Shown in pieces: positions 11,929 through 25,137 of a DNA stretch of 64,000 bases. The position numbers and the translations under genes were made by a program. The notes under the pieces are model-generated. The model did not search any database. It was not told the DNA's origin and worked only from the letters and a program-made list of their open reading frames with translations. The stretch is from positions 1 to 64,000 of the forward strand of contig NZ_AP025470.1 in the NCBI RefSeq assembly GCF_024347375.1. Direction: 5' to 3'. The number at the start of each line of letters is the position of its first letter. The stretch's first letter is position 1. The stretch is from Vibrio coralliirubri. Lineage in GTDB: Bacteria; Pseudomonadota; Gammaproteobacteria; Enterobacterales; Vibrionaceae.

Positions 11929-13995
11929 TTATTTTTGCAGTAGAGAGATGTCAGCAATCTGTAGGAACAGGTTACGTAGGTTGTTCAGTAGCGTTAGACG
12001 GTTCTTCTTAAGCGCTTCGTCATCAGCCATAACCATTACGTTATCGAAGAATGCATCAACAGGTTCACGTAGATCAGCAAGCTTGCTTAGGGCTTCTTGG
12101 TAGTTGCCTGTTGCGAATGCTGGTTCTAGTGCTTCTGTCATTACTTCAACGTTTTCAGCCAGCGCTTTCTCTGCATCTTCTTGAAGAAGAGCAAGATCGA
12201 TTTCAGCTGGTAGCTCGCCATCGAATTTAGCAAGGATGTTACCTACACGCTTGTTCGCTGCTGCTAGTGCTTCTGCTGCTTCCAGTTCACGGAAGTGAGA
12301 AACCGCTTTAACACGTTGGTCAAAGTCAGCTGGCTTAGTTGGACGACGTGCTAGTACCGCTTGGATGATATCAACGCTGAAACCAGCATCTTGGTACCAT
12401 GCGCGGAAACGACCTAGCATGAAGTCGATAACGTCAGCTTCTACGTTTTCGTTAGTTAGCTTGTCGCCTAGTAGCTCTTTCGCTTTACCGATCAGATCGG
12501 TTAGGTCTAGGTTGTAGCCGTTTTCAACGATGATACGAAGCACACCTAGTGATGCACGACGTAGCGCGAATGGGTCAGAACCTTTTGGTGCTTGGCCAAT
12601 ACCGAAGATACCAACGATAGTGTCTAGCTTGTCTGCCATTGCTACTGCTGAAGAGATACCAGTGCTTGGTAGATCGTCACCCGCGAAACGAGGCATGTAC
12701 TGCTCGTAAAGTGCCAGTGCAACCTGCTCGTCTTCACCATCATGTGTTGCGTAGTGCATGCCCATCACACCTTGAGTATCCGTAAATTCGAATACCATTG
12801 ATGTCATTAGGTCACACTTAGCCAGTAGGCCAGCACGCTTAGACTTTTCAACGTCAGCATCGATTTGCTCAGCAATGTAGCCTGCAAGCTCTGTGATGCG
12901 GTCTGTTTTGTCTTTGATAGTACCCAATTGCTTCTGGAAGATAGCTTGGTCTAGTTCAGCAAGACGGTCGATAAGCGGGCGCTTACGGTCTGTGTTGAAG
13001 AAGAATTCAGCATCAGCAAGACGTGGGCGTACCACTTTCTCGTTACCTTCGATAACGTGACGAGGCTCTTTAGACTCGATGTTTGATACGAAGATGAAGT
13101 TTGGTAGTAGTTTCTTGTTATCATCGTAAACAGGGAAGTACTTTTGGTCACCTTTCATGGTGTAAACCAAAGCTTCAGAAGGGACTTTCAGGAACTCTTC
13201 TTCGAACTTAGCTGTAAGTACTACTGGCCATTCAACCAGAGACGTTACTTCTTCAACAAGGTCATCTTCTAGGTCAGCTGTACCGCCAACCGCAGCTGCC
13301 GCTTTTTGCGAATCAGCAAGGATGATCGCTTTACGCGCTTCGTAATCTGCCATTACTTTACCGCGCTCTTCTAGGATCGCAGGGTATTGGTCAGCAGAGT
13401 CGATTGTGAACTCTTGTTCGCCCATGAAACGGTGGCCACGGATAGTACGAGCAGATGCTACGCCTAGGATTTCGCCTTCAACAAGCTCATCACCTAGTAG
13501 TACTGTCAGTGTTTTTACTGGACGGATAAATTGAATGTCTGAGTTACCCCAGCGCATTGCTTTAGGAATGGGTAGGCCAGCCAGTGCTTTCGCAGCGATG
13601 TCCATCACCAATTCTTGAACTGGTTTGCCAGCTACTTCTTGTTTGAAAAGAAGCCACTCGCCTTTGTCTGTTTTTAGACGGTCAGCTTGCTCAACAGTAA
13701 TACCGTTACCACGAGCCCAACCTTGTGCTGCTTTGGTCGCGTTGCCTTCAGCATCGAATGCCACAGAAACAGCAGGACCACGTTTCTCAACCACTTTGTC
13801 TGCTTGGCCTTCAGCCAGTGCAGTTACTTTAAGTGCTAGACGACGAGGTGCTGCGTACCACTTGATGCCTTCGTGAGAAAGCTCAGCCGTTTTAAGGCCC
13901 GCTTCAAAGTTAGAAGCAAATGCTTCTGCTAGAGAACGAAGTGCTGTTGGTGGAAGCTCTTCCGTACCCAGTTCAATTAGAAAATTCTTCGCCAT
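11929..13995 (-). CDS. glyS: Glycine-tRNA ligase beta subunit
   Basis: GlyS is the large beta subunit of the alpha2beta2 bacterial glycyl-tRNA synthetase and carries tRNA recognition and HD-like domains. The 688-residue protein starts [26 protein letters not shown], the family hallmark, and matches the usual 687-689 length. The internal segment [17 protein letters not shown] ([15 protein letters not shown]) is typical. It begins 2 bases after glyQ ends, so the subunits are translationally linked. A terminator follows. Confidence 0.98.
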   Translation of the reverse strand: MAKNFLIELGTEELPPTALRSLAEAFASNFEAGLKTAELSHEGIKWYAAPRRLALKVTALAEGQADKVVEKRGPAVSVAFDAEGNATKAAQGWARGNGITVEQADRLKTDKGEWLLFKQEVAGKPVQELVMDIAAKALAGLPIPKAMRWGNSDIQFIRPVKTLTVLLGDELVEGEILGVASARTIRGHRFMGEQEFTIDSADQYPAILEERGKVMADYEARKAIILADSQKAAAAVGGTADLEDDLVEEVTSLVEWPVVLTAKFEEEFLKVPSEALVYTMKGDQKYFPVYDDNKKLLPNFIFVSNIESKEPRHVIEGNEKVVRPRLADAEFFFNTDRKRPLIDRLAELDQAIFQKQLGTIKDKTDRITELAGYIAEQIDADVEKSKRAGLLAKCDLMTSMVFEFTDTQGVMGMHYATHDGEDEQVALALYEQYMPRFAGDDLPSTGISSAVAMADKLDTIVGIFGIGQAPKGSDPFALRRASLGVLRIIVENGYNLDLTDLIGKAKELLGDKLTNENVEADVIDFMLGRFRAWYQDAGFSVDIIQAVLARRPTKPADFDQRVKAVSHFRELEAAEALAAANKRVGNILAKFDGELPAEIDLALLQEDAEKALAENVEVMTEALEPAFATGNYQEALSKLADLREPVDAFFDNVMVMADDEALKKNRLTLLNNLRNLFLQIADISLLQK

Positions 13996-13997
13996 GA

Positions 13998-14912
13998 TTA
14001 TTTGTCCTTCTTACACATTGGGAAGCCAAGCGCTTCACGTGACGCGTAGTACGCCTCAGCAACTGATTTAGTCAGGTTGCGGATACGAAGGATGTAACGT
14101 TGACGCTCTGTTACAGAGATAGCTTTGCGCGCATCAAGGATGTTGAATGCGTGGCCTGCTTTTAGAATGCGCTCGTAAGCTGGAAGCGGCAGTGGCTTCT
14201 CAAGCTCAAGTAGCTCTTTACACTCTTTCTCGCACTGGTCGAAGAAAGTGAATAGGAAATCTACGTCTGCGTGCTCGAAGTTGTACGTTGATTGCTCAAC
14301 TTCGTTTTGGTGGAAGATGTCACCGTAAGTCACGTTAGAACCGTCTGGTGCTACGTTCCAAACTAGGTCGTAAACAGAATCTACTTCCTGGATGTACATT
14401 GCTAGACGCTCGATACCGTAAGTGATCTCGCCAGTTACAGGCTTACACTCTAGGCCGCCAACCTGTTGGAAGTAAGTAAACTGAGTTACTTCCATGCCGT
14501 TTAGCCATACTTCCCAACCAAGGCCCCATGCGCCTAGTGTTGGGTTTTCCCAGTTATCTTCAACGAAGCGAATGTCGTGAACAAGTGGGTCAACACCAAG
14601 AACCTCTAGGGAGCCTAGGTACAACTCTTGGATATTGTCTGGCGATGGTTTTAGCGCTACTTGGAATTGGTAGTAGTGCTGCAGGCGGTTAGGGTTTTCA
14701 CCGTAACGGCCATCGGTCGGACGACGAGAAGGTTGAACGTAAGCTGTAGACATTGGCTCTGGGCCAAGTGCTCGTAGACATGTCATAGGGTGAGAGGTGC
14801 CTGCACCTACTTCCATATCTAGAGGTTGAACAATGGTACAACCGTTTTGAGCCCAGTAATCCTGCAGCGCGAGGATCATTCCCTGGAAGGTTTTGATATC
14901 GTATTTTTGCAT
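13998..14912 (-). CDS. glyQ: Glycine-tRNA ligase alpha subunit
   Basis: GlyQ is the class II catalytic alpha subunit that activates glycine and charges tRNA-Gly. The 304 residues start [20 protein letters not shown] and contain the conserved [20 protein letters not shown] and [19 protein letters not shown] stretches that build the active site. Family length is 300-305. It is the first gene of glyQS, divergent from mneA. I saw no T-box, and none is expected in gamma-proteobacteria. Confidence 0.98.
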   Translation of the reverse strand: MQKYDIKTFQGMILALQDYWAQNGCTIVQPLDMEVGAGTSHPMTCLRALGPEPMSTAYVQPSRRPTDGRYGENPNRLQHYYQFQVALKPSPDNIQELYLGSLEVLGVDPLVHDIRFVEDNWENPTLGAWGLGWEVWLNGMEVTQFTYFQQVGGLECKPVTGEITYGIERLAMYIQEVDSVYDLVWNVAPDGSNVTYGDIFHQNEVEQSTYNFEHADVDFLFTFFDQCEKECKELLELEKPLPLPAYERILKAGHAFNILDARKAISVTERQRYILRIRNLTKSVAEAYYASREALGFPMCKKDK

Positions 14913-15126
14913 AGTCAGGTTCGCGCGATTCTTTTAAATGAATGAGAAAATAACCTCTGAGTATACCGAGATATTCGTAAAGCGAGTAGGGGTAATCTTG
15001 TTTAATTAGTGGTCTAAAATGTCGTTTAGTGGATTTTTTTGCCTTTAATGTTTGTTTTTCGGTACAAGTAGATATTTTGATAAGTTTGACACTTGTGTTT
15101 GAAAGCGTGGGTGATTAAAATCTCGC

Positions 15127-15248
15127 GGTCTTTGGGGAGTAGCTTACTTATTCATATCCTATTGAATGAGTTCGTTCGTCAACATAATTGATGCAAAATC
15201 ATCATGGCGTTCGAGGCAACCACCACCTTGGTGGCGCTTAGCAAGACC
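15127..15248 (+). ncRNA. yybP-ykoY manganese riboswitch
   Basis: The leader of the next gene shows the conserved yybP-ykoY blocks in order: TTTGGGGAGTAGC near 15131, GTCAACATAATTGATGC near 15178, CGAGGCAACC near 15211, and GCAAGACC at 15241-15248. The ends close through GGTCTT (15127-15132) with AAGACC (15243-15248). Downstream, TTGTCTTTGGT (15285-15295) could pair with GACCTTAGACAA (15245-15256), a plausible switch helix. This class senses Mn2+ and controls manganese exporters, which fits the gene it precedes. Confidence 0.88.
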
Positions 15249-15331
15249 TTAGACAAGCATCGTGAACCGGGATGGGGCGCGAGGTTTGTCTTTGGTTAAA
15301 TATAATAATCTCCATCCCAAATGAGCATGTC

Positions 15332-15886
15332 GTGAGCGTTTTAGCAATTTCAATTACAACTGTCGCCTTAGCCGAGATCGGTGATAAGACCCAGTTGCTA
15401 TCCCTTTTATTAGCCAGTCGATATCGAAAACCGATACCTATCATTGCGGCTATCTTCTTTGCCACCATTGCCAATCATGCCCTTGCTGCATGGCTCGGGG
15501 TTGTGGTCGCCGAGTATCTTTCACCTGAAGTATTAAAGTGGGTGCTGGTGGTCAGTTTCATCGCTATGGCGGGCTGGATTCTGATTCCGGATAAGTTGGA
15601 TGACGATGAGCAGATCTCAAACCGAGGCCCGTTTGTCGCCAGTTTCATCGCCTTCTTCATTGCTGAGATCGGTGATAAAACCCAGATTGCGACCTCTATT
15701 CTAGGGGCTCAATACTCTGATGCATTAACGTGGGTGATTCTGGGTACTACGATCGGTATGCTGCTGGCGAATGTGCCTGTGGTGATCATCGGTAAGCTCT
15801 CTGCGGATAAGATGCCTCTTGATCTGATTCGTAAGATCACAGCCTTGTTATTCGTGGGTTTAGCTATCGCTGCGGCTTTCTATTAA
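15332..15886 (+). CDS. mneA: Manganese exporter, UPF0016/GDT1 family (MneA)
   Basis: Members of this inner-membrane family export Mn2+ in vibrios and transport Mn/Ca in eukaryotes (TMEM165/Gdt1). The protein has six hydrophobic helices in two inverted repeats, each opening with the metal-binding signature E-x-G-D-K-T (ALAEIGDKTQLL near residue 13 and AEIGDKTQIA near residue 112 of the 184-residue form). The open frame begins at an ATG at 15272, but that lies within the switching region of the riboswitch. I therefore prefer the in-frame GTG at 15332 (MSVLAISITTVALAEIGDKT), which starts just before the first membrane helix. Its Shine-Dalgarno is weak. High Mn2+ would turn the gene on. Confidence 0.9.
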   Translation: MSVLAISITTVALAEIGDKTQLLSLLLASRYRKPIPIIAAIFFATIANHALAAWLGVVVAEYLSPEVLKWVLVVSFIAMAGWILIPDKLDDDEQISNRGPFVASFIAFFIAEIGDKTQIATSILGAQYSDALTWVILGTTIGMLLANVPVVIIGKLSADKMPLDLIRKITALLFVGLAIAAAFY

Positions 15887-16043
15887 CAGCTCGTATTGAG
15901 TCTTATTATACTCAATCAGTAGAGTAATGTGTTGTAGGTCATACTCTTACAGTATTGTGGGGTTTATCGAGCGAATGGACATATAACTGTCATACTTGTC
16001 ATGATATTTTAATCTTGTGAGTTAAGAACACGAGGGCATGATT

Positions 16044-16292
16044 ATGTTGACGCGTTATATGGGTATTACTCCACAAAGCCAAAGTTATCTTTTTACCTTT
16101 GGTCTTGCACTTACACTATTAGGCATGGTGTTGACGGACATGTGGCTGCCAATGGTCGCGGGTGCCATCATCATGACTGCACTTGCGGTAGAGGCTTGGA
16201 TTCGGGTCGCGCATATTATTCCGATGCGCAAAGATATCCGAGAAATTCAGCATCAGCTCGAGCATCTGCAAAACAAGTCTAGAAGCGAATAA
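16044..16292 (+). CDS. Small two-helix membrane protein of unknown function
   Basis: I do not recognise this 82-residue protein. It has two adjacent hydrophobic segments (about residues 15-33 and 37-55) and then a charged C-terminal tail with a short coiled-coil look (DIREIQHQLEHLQNKSRSE). ATG 16044 is preferred to 16038 because it sits 8 bases from CGAGGG. It follows mneA by 157 bases and ends at a strong terminator. No function is assigned. Confidence 0.65.
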   Translation: MLTRYMGITPQSQSYLFTFGLALTLLGMVLTDMWLPMVAGAIIMTALAVEAWIRVAHIIPMRKDIREIQHQLEHLQNKSRSE

Positions 16293-16294
16293 AC

Positions 16295-16352
16295 AAAAAG
16301 CCGCTCGTACTCTGAGTTCTGTTTAAGAACATAAGGTACGAGCGGCTTTTTT
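16295..16352. terminator. Long-stem terminator between the small membrane gene and tusA
   Basis: AAAAAGCCGCTCGTAC pairs with GTACGAGCGGCTTTTT. The loop contains a smaller GTTCT/AGAAC hairpin. T runs on both strands make it bidirectional. Confidence 0.9.
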
Positions 16353-16375
16353 GATACTTGATAGTCGGTGGGGCG

Positions 16376-16627
16376 TTACGCCTCCAATCCCTTTCTGATC
16401 AAATACTGGTAAGGCAACGTTTCTGTTGCTTGGCCTACCAACTGGTGATCCATGAATCGACAAAAGCTCGGAATATCTCGAGTTGTCGAAGGATCGTCAG
16501 CTTTTACCAGTAACACATCGCCATCCTGCATGTTTCTAATTGTCTTCCTGACCATCATTACTGGTTCCGGGCAACGCAGGCCTTCAGCTTCTAAAGTATG
16601 GGTTGCCAGTTCAGGTTTGAATGTCAT
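16376..16627 (-). CDS. tusA: Sulfur carrier protein TusA
   Basis: TusA takes persulfide sulfur from IscS and passes it through the TusBCD/TusE relay to MnmA for 2-thiouridine in tRNA; it also affects molybdenum cofactor and iron-sulfur traffic. The 83-residue cytoplasmic protein has the family motif [14 protein letters not shown] with the carrier Cys 19, and the conserved [15 protein letters not shown]. Length matches E. coli TusA (81). It is a single-gene unit. Confidence 0.95.
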   Translation of the reverse strand: MTFKPELATHTLEAEGLRCPEPVMMVRKTIRNMQDGDVLLVKADDPSTTRDIPSFCRFMDHQLVGQATETLPYQYLIRKGLEA

Positions 16628-16776
16628 GGTTTGTATCTCTATATCTATCTAACGAGTGAATAATACGTCTGCAGAAAAAATATGCAATAAGTGCTTGGCA
16701 AACAGAATCATTTCCTATAACTTAGTTAACAAGTTGATAACAACTTGAAGCAAAGGCAACTAGCTAAGGAGTGGCG

Positions 16777-16962
16777 ATGTTGACAGGATTAGATAGATTA
16801 ACAATTTATTCGGTTCTCTGTTTTATTTCTTTTTGTGCGTTGGTACTACGTTCATCGACAGAGACCTCACTGATGCCTATTTTTGGCATAGTAGCAACGA
16901 TTATTGGTATTTGGGTAGAGATGCGCCGTTGGCAAGGCATAGCCGAAGAGCAAGAGCACTAA
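16777..16962 (+). CDS. Small membrane protein of unknown function
   Basis: This is a 61-residue protein with two hydrophobic segments (about 9-25 and 32-47) and a polar C-terminus (MRRWQGIAEEQEH). The ATG at 16777 lies 5 bases after AAGGAG, a very good ribosome site, which is the main support for it being a gene; the frame also has a GTG at 16771 that overlaps that site. No family was recognised. A terminator follows about 70 bases downstream. Confidence 0.6.
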   Translation: MLTGLDRLTIYSVLCFISFCALVLRSSTETSLMPIFGIVATIIGIWVEMRRWQGIAEEQEH

Positions 16963-17030
16963 CCCGAATACAACAAGCTAATTCCGATACGACAACATTC
17001 CGACACTATCCCCAAATTTTCTTGGGCTTC

Positions 17031-17056
17031 CCCGCGTAATTGCGGGATTTTTTTTA
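17031..17056 (+). terminator. Terminator after the 61-residue gene
   Basis: CCCGC and GCGGG pair around a short AT loop, followed by eight T residues. Confidence 0.8.
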
Positions 17057-17118
17057 TCTAAAGCATGCTATAAACAACTTAGTGACTAATGACAATCGTA
17101 TACAGCTAGGTAAGTGGC

Positions 17119-18060
17119 GTGGAATTAGAAGACATCTATCGTAGAGACCTTAATTTATTGGTCGCTTTAAAGGTATTGATTGAAGAGGGTAGCGTAAGCC
17201 AGGCTGCGCTTCGTCTTAACTTAAGCCAATCGGCGACCAGCCGAGTACTAGGGCGTTTAAGAGAATTACTAAACGATCCGCTGTTTACACGCCAAGGTCA
17301 GCACCTTATTCCTACCAAGAAAGCACTCGAGATCAGTCAACGTATTGATCAGCCATTGGAGTCTTTTCGCCAATTGCTGAGTCCGAGTGACTTTGATCCT
17401 TACTATTGCAGCGAACGTTTCCTGATCGCAACCACCGACTATGCGATGCAAACCATCTTGCCTTATGCGTTGCCGAAGATTTATGAACAAGCACCCAATA
17501 TCTCTTTGGAGTTTGCTCCGTTGCAGCATGAGCATTTGTTTAAACAGCTCAGCACAGAACGCGTTGATATGGCGATTTGTAGACCGAGTGGCAGTATTGC
17601 ACCACTTCATCAAGAAGTCTTGGGGCCGGTTGGTGTGTCGTGTCTATTATCTAAAAATCACCCGTTGGCGGATCAACCTTTAAGCCTTGAAGACTATGTT
17701 TCGCTCCCACATGCGATGATTGCTATTAGTGATGGTGTTAAGGCTTTATTAGACAACGCGTTAGCCAATCAACAGCCTCGTAAAATGGTGTTGCGTGCTT
17801 ATCACCTTGAAGCCGCATTGGCGATTGTCGATAGAATGCCATTAGTGATTACTGTACCTGCTGATTTGGCTTATTTGGTGGCAGAGCGTTATGACTTGGT
17901 TGTTAAGCCATTACCATTTGAATTTATGCCGTTTGATTACTCACTGATCTGGCACTCACGCTGTGATTCTTCTGCTTCACAACAGTGGTTAAGAAGAGTG
18001 GTAAAAGAAGAGTGTGGTGAGCTCATTCAAAAACGAATTGCGGATGTAGGTTTGGGTTAA
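17119..18060 (+). CDS. LysR-family transcriptional regulator
   Basis: The N-terminal winged helix-turn-helix (residues 8-67) has the LysR pattern RRDLNLLVALKVLIEEGSVS followed by AALRLNLSQSATSRVLGRLRE. The effector-binding domain follows to residue 313. The start is GTG at 17119 with GGTAAG upstream. The helix pattern (DLNLLVAL, SQSATSRVL) resembles the NahR/LeuO branch. No ligand can be inferred. It is convergent with acuI, and no divergent partner is obvious upstream, so its target is unknown. Confidence 0.9.
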   Translation: MELEDIYRRDLNLLVALKVLIEEGSVSQAALRLNLSQSATSRVLGRLRELLNDPLFTRQGQHLIPTKKALEISQRIDQPLESFRQLLSPSDFDPYYCSERFLIATTDYAMQTILPYALPKIYEQAPNISLEFAPLQHEHLFKQLSTERVDMAICRPSGSIAPLHQEVLGPVGVSCLLSKNHPLADQPLSLEDYVSLPHAMIAISDGVKALLDNALANQQPRKMVLRAYHLEAALAIVDRMPLVITVPADLAYLVAERYDLVVKPLPFEFMPFDYSLIWHSRCDSSASQQWLRRVVKEECGELIQKRIADVGLG

Positions 18061-18096
18061 CCGGGGCTGAGTCTGGGTTCACTTGACCCGAATGAC

Positions 18097-18140
18097 AAAA
18101 ACGCAAAAGGGCTGATAAAAATCAGCCCTTTTGCGTTTTG
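18097..18140. terminator. Bidirectional terminator between LysR gene and acuI
   Basis: AAAACGCAAAAGGGCTGAT and ATCAGCCCTTTTGCGTTTT form a perfect 19-base stem with an AAAA loop. Confidence 0.92.
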
Positions 18141-18195
18141 GGTTATCCAAGCCTAAAGCTGTTGCTTAAGGTTTGATAACTTTATGTTTGAGGAT

Positions 18196-19176
18196 CTATA
18201 GTTTAATGACTACGCGACCAGTGATTTGACCGTTAGTGATGTCTTCTGCGGCTTGAATTGCACCGTCTAAAGACACTTCTTTGGTTGCTTGAGCGTAGAA
18301 AGATTCTGGTAGTAGCTCAGCCAGTTGTTCCCACGCTTTAATGCGTTTTTCACGAGGGCACATTACAGAATCCACACCTTGTAGGCGAACATTACGCAGA
18401 ATGAATGGCATTACCGTAGTTGGTAAGTCAAAACCGCCTGCTAGACCACACATCGCAACTGCACCGTTGTAATCAATTTGCGCCAATACTTTAGCAAGCA
18501 CTTTGCTGCCTACCGTATCGATAGCGCCAGCCCACAGTTGTTTCTCTAGTGGTTTTGCTGGTTCTTCTAGTTCAGCACGCTCTACAATACGTGTCGCGCC
18601 TAGTGATTTAAGTAGTTCACCGTTTACAGAAGCACGGCCAGTCACTGCTGCCACTTTGTAGCCCAGTTGGTTTAGTAGAGTGATAGATACGCTACCTACG
18701 CCGCCACTTGCACCTGTTACTAGGATTTCACCGTCTTCTGGTTTGATGCCTGCATCTACGATAGCTTGCACACAAAGCATTGCTGTGAAGCCTGCTGTAC
18801 CGATCGCCATGACTTTCTTAGCGTCTAGACCTGCTGGCATTGGCACTAACCAATCACCGTTTAGGCTCGCTTTTTCAGCCATGCCGCCCCAGTGACCTTC
18901 ACCAACACCCCAACCCGTTAGAACAACTTCGTCGCCTGCTTTGTAGCGTGGGTCATCAGATTGTGAAACCACACCTGAAAGGTCGATACCAGGAACCATA
19001 GGGAAGTTACGAACAATGCGCCCTTTGCCTGTAATCGCCAAACCATCTTTGTAGTTCAAAGAAGAGTAGCTAACATCAATCTTCACGTTACCTTCTGGTA
19101 ATTGAGACTCTTCAATTTGAGAAACTGACGCGATAGTTTTTTTGTCTTCTTGGTTTAGTACAAGTGCTTTAAACAT
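18196..19176 (-). CDS. acuI: Acrylyl-CoA reductase (NADPH) AcuI/YhdH
   Basis: AcuI is a medium-chain dehydrogenase/reductase that reduces acrylyl-CoA to propionyl-CoA, protecting the cell from a toxic electrophile formed from 3-hydroxypropionate or DMSP breakdown. The 326-residue protein has the NADPH-binding motif GASGGVGS at 155-162, the GroES-like N-domain with SSLNYKDGLAITGKGRIVR, and no structural zinc cysteines, as in the YhdH/AcuI group. Database names such as zinc-binding alcohol dehydrogenase would be misleading. DMSP metabolism is not shown here; only the single enzyme is present. Confidence 0.9.
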   Translation of the reverse strand: MFKALVLNQEDKKTIASVSQIEESQLPEGNVKIDVSYSSLNYKDGLAITGKGRIVRNFPMVPGIDLSGVVSQSDDPRYKAGDEVVLTGWGVGEGHWGGMAEKASLNGDWLVPMPAGLDAKKVMAIGTAGFTAMLCVQAIVDAGIKPEDGEILVTGASGGVGSVSITLLNQLGYKVAAVTGRASVNGELLKSLGATRIVERAELEEPAKPLEKQLWAGAIDTVGSKVLAKVLAQIDYNGAVAMCGLAGGFDLPTTVMPFILRNVRLQGVDSVMCPREKRIKAWEQLAELLPESFYAQATKEVSLDGAIQAAEDITNGQITGRVVIKL

Positions 19177-19352
19177 GATCTGCTCCGTGGAGGAATATTA
19201 GGAAACTGAAGTAACTTTAGTTGAATCATCCGAGAAAAAATAATGAAACATCAACATTGAATATATGCGTTTTGTGCATAGATGTCAGGGTTGGTTTTTC
19301 TCTCGTTGAGTTCGCTGAACGCAACCGATTCATTGTTGGATGCCAAGTAATA

Positions 19353-19386
19353 AAAAGTGCAGCTATATAAATATAGCTGCACAAAA
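19353..19386 (-). terminator. Terminator of the fadBA operon
   Basis: GTGCAGCTATA pairs with TATAGCTGCAC around a TAAA loop. Read on the minus strand it is followed by TTTTTATT. It lies 37 bases after fadA. Confidence 0.85.
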
Positions 19387-19422
19387 GATTACCCTTCAAG
19401 TATTTATTACAGTCAGTAAACG

Positions 19423-22784
<3,362 letters not shown>

Positions 22785-22854
22785 TGTCTATCTCCATGAC
22801 ATACAATCCACGATTGTTTGAGAGAATCTTGTTATCTTTCTATTATTGTAGAAT

Positions 22855-22871
22855 ACCTGGTAAGACCAGTT
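22855..22871 (-). promoter_or_regulatory. FadR operator upstream of fadB
   Basis: ACCTGGTAAGACCAGTT closely matches the E. coli fadBA FadR site (ATCTGGTACGACCAGAT) and keeps the TGGT/ACCA dyad. Its position before fadB, in the expected promoter area, supports the call. Confidence 0.75.
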
Positions 22872-23011
22872 ATCTTAGTCTGTACCTCTGCTTGATTAAT
22901 TTCAATACATTTTTTAAACAATTGTTTAACATTGTGCGATAGCACAGATCCTCTAACCCTTATTATTCACGCGTGATACACTTCGTCGCTCTTATTAACT
23001 AAGTTAACGAT

Positions 23012-23635
23012 ATGAATGAACAGCCTTATTTAATACCGTCTGCGTCGGCTCTGTTTGAAGAAGAGATAAAAAAGAGCGTCTTTATTACGCATCTTGCACA
23101 TACTCCAAGTGTAGAAGCTGCAAAACAGTTCGTAGAACAGGTGAAAAAAGAGCATTCTTCAGCACGACATAACTGTTGGGGTTTTGTGGCTGGGCGACCT
23201 GAAGACTCAATGCTTTGGGGCTTCAGTGATGATGGTGAACCCTCAGGTACAGCGGGTAAGTCGATTTTGGCGCAACTGTCTGGTTCTGGTGTTGGCGAGT
23301 TAACGGCTGTAGTCACTCGTTATTCTGGCGGAATCAAGCTTGGTACCGGTGGTTTGGTTAAGGCTTATGGTGGTGGCGTACAACAAGCTCTCAAGCTGCT
23401 TCAAACTATCGAGAAAAAAATAACCACAAAATTACGGCTAGAGTTAGACTATGGCTTTGTGCCGATCGCACAATCCATCATGGCTCAGCATCAGGCTGTT
23501 GAGGTCCAAGCGGATTATGGTGTTCAAGTTGAGCTTATTATTGAAATAGAGCTCCTTCAGGTAGATTCGTTTACCCAAACCATGATCAATAAAAGCGGTG
23601 CTAAGGCACTGGTAACGAAAGTCAAAGACAACTAG
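23012..23635 (+). CDS. yigZ: IMPACT-family protein YigZ
   Basis: YigZ belongs to the UPF0029/IMPACT family. The 207-residue protein has an N-terminal RNase PH/S5-like domain with GEPSGTAGKSIL and VVTRYSGGIKLGTGGLVKAY, then a smaller C-terminal ferredoxin-like domain. Its biochemical role in bacteria is unsettled. As in E. coli it lies next to trkH and near fadB, but there is no pepQ between. It may be co-transcribed with trkH, 34 bases downstream. Confidence 0.93.
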   Translation: MNEQPYLIPSASALFEEEIKKSVFITHLAHTPSVEAAKQFVEQVKKEHSSARHNCWGFVAGRPEDSMLWGFSDDGEPSGTAGKSILAQLSGSGVGELTAVVTRYSGGIKLGTGGLVKAYGGGVQQALKLLQTIEKKITTKLRLELDYGFVPIAQSIMAQHQAVEVQADYGVQVELIIEIELLQVDSFTQTMINKSGAKALVTKVKDN

Positions 23636-23669
23636 GAAGTGTGAAGCATTTCGCTTCGTTCAATAGCTC

Positions 23670-25127
23670 ATGCAATTTCGCTCAATTATTCGAATCGTCG
23701 GATTATTATTAGCACTTTTTAGTGTATCAATGCTTGCTCCTGCGCTCGTCGCACTGATCTATCGAGATGGTGCGGGTGTGCCATTTGTGACGACCTTCTT
23801 CGTCCTCTTATTCTGTGGAGCAACTTGCTGGTTTCCAAACCGACGTTATAAGCATGAATTGAAAGCGCGTGATGGCTTTTTGATTGTAGTTCTGTTTTGG
23901 ACGGTAATCGGTAGTGCTGGTGCGTTGCCGTTTTTGATCGCCGATAACCCCAATGTGTCGGTAACCGATGCTTTCTTCGAATCCTTCTCTGCATTAACTA
24001 CGACAGGTGCGACTGTAATTGTTGGCCTTGATGATCTGCCTAAAGCGATTCTGTTTTATCGTCAGTTCCTACAATGGTTCGGTGGTATGGGTATCATCGT
24101 ATTGGCGGTAGCCATCCTCCCTGTTCTGGGTATCGGTGGTATGCAGCTATATCGTGCTGAAATCCCGGGTCCAGTAAAAGATAGCAAGATGACTCCGCGT
24201 ATTGCTGAAACGGCAAAAGCGCTTTGGTACATCTACCTGAGCTTAACCATTGCTTGTGCAGTGGCGTTTTGGCTTGCTGGGATGAGCTTCTTTGATGCTA
24301 TCAGTCATAGCTTCTCTACTATTGCGATTGGTGGCTTCTCGACTCACGATGCGAGCATGGGGTATTTCAATAGCCCTGCGATCAACATGATTACAGTCGT
24401 GTTCCTTCTTATATCCGCATGTAACTATTCGCTTCACTTTGCTGCGTTTGCTTCTGGTGGTGTGCATCCTAAGTATTACTGGAAAGATCCTGAATTCCGC
24501 GCCTTTATCTTTATTCAGGCGGTCTTGTTCTTGGTTTGTTTCTTATTACTGCTTAATCACCACTCTTATGACTCGTATTACGATGCCTTTGATCAAGCCT
24601 TGTTCCAAACAGTATCTATATCTACGACAGCAGGCTTCACCACCACCGGTTTCTCCGAGTGGCCATTGTTCTTACCTGTTCTGCTTCTATTCTCTTCTTT
24701 TATAGGGGGCTGTGCAGGTTCAACGGGCGGTGGTATGAAAGTCATTCGAATCTTACTGCTTACTCTGCAAGGTGCTCGTGAAATGAAGCGTCTTGTTCAC
24801 CCGCGTGCTGTCTATACCATCAAGGTTGGTGGTTCTGCGTTACCACAACGTGTCGTGGATGCGGTTTGGGGCTTCTTCTCTGCATATGCCTTGGTTTTTG
24901 TGGTTTGTATGTTGGCTCTTATTGCAACTGGTATGGATGAGCTGAGTGCTTTCTCTGCCGTAGCGGCAACATTGAATAACCTTGGCCCGGGCTTGGGTGA
25001 AGTGGCAATGCATTTCGGCGATGTGAATGACAAGGCTAAGTGGGTGTTGATCGTATCTATGCTGTTTGGTCGTTTAGAGATATTCACCTTATTAATTTTA
25101 TTGACCCCTACGTTTTGGCGTAGCTAA
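23670..25127 (+). CDS. trkH: Trk potassium uptake protein TrkH
   Basis: TrkH is the channel-like membrane subunit of the low-affinity K+ uptake system and works with the NAD(H)/ATP-binding TrkA, not in this window. The 485-residue protein shows four pore-loop repeats: TTTGATVIVGLDD near 111, AIGGFSTHDAS near 220, STTAGFTTTGFSE near 319 and NNLGPGLGEV near 438, and about ten membrane helices. Length matches E. coli TrkH (483). The next gene starts 10 bases on. Confidence 0.97.
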   Translation: MQFRSIIRIVGLLLALFSVSMLAPALVALIYRDGAGVPFVTTFFVLLFCGATCWFPNRRYKHELKARDGFLIVVLFWTVIGSAGALPFLIADNPNVSVTDAFFESFSALTTTGATVIVGLDDLPKAILFYRQFLQWFGGMGIIVLAVAILPVLGIGGMQLYRAEIPGPVKDSKMTPRIAETAKALWYIYLSLTIACAVAFWLAGMSFFDAISHSFSTIAIGGFSTHDASMGYFNSPAINMITVVFLLISACNYSLHFAAFASGGVHPKYYWKDPEFRAFIFIQAVLFLVCFLLLLNHHSYDSYYDAFDQALFQTVSISTTAGFTTTGFSEWPLFLPVLLLFSSFIGGCAGSTGGGMKVIRILLLTLQGAREMKRLVHPRAVYTIKVGGSALPQRVVDAVWGFFSAYALVFVVCMLALIATGMDELSAFSAVAATLNNLGPGLGEVAMHFGDVNDKAKWVLIVSMLFGRLEIFTLLILLTPTFWRS

Positions 25128-25137
25128 GGACAACATT

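Noticed and set aside
14031..14046. CGCTTCACGTGACGCG in glyQ as a further parS site
   Set aside because: It shares the central CACGTG but matches only 11 of 16 positions and lacks the outer GTTTC/GAAAC arms.
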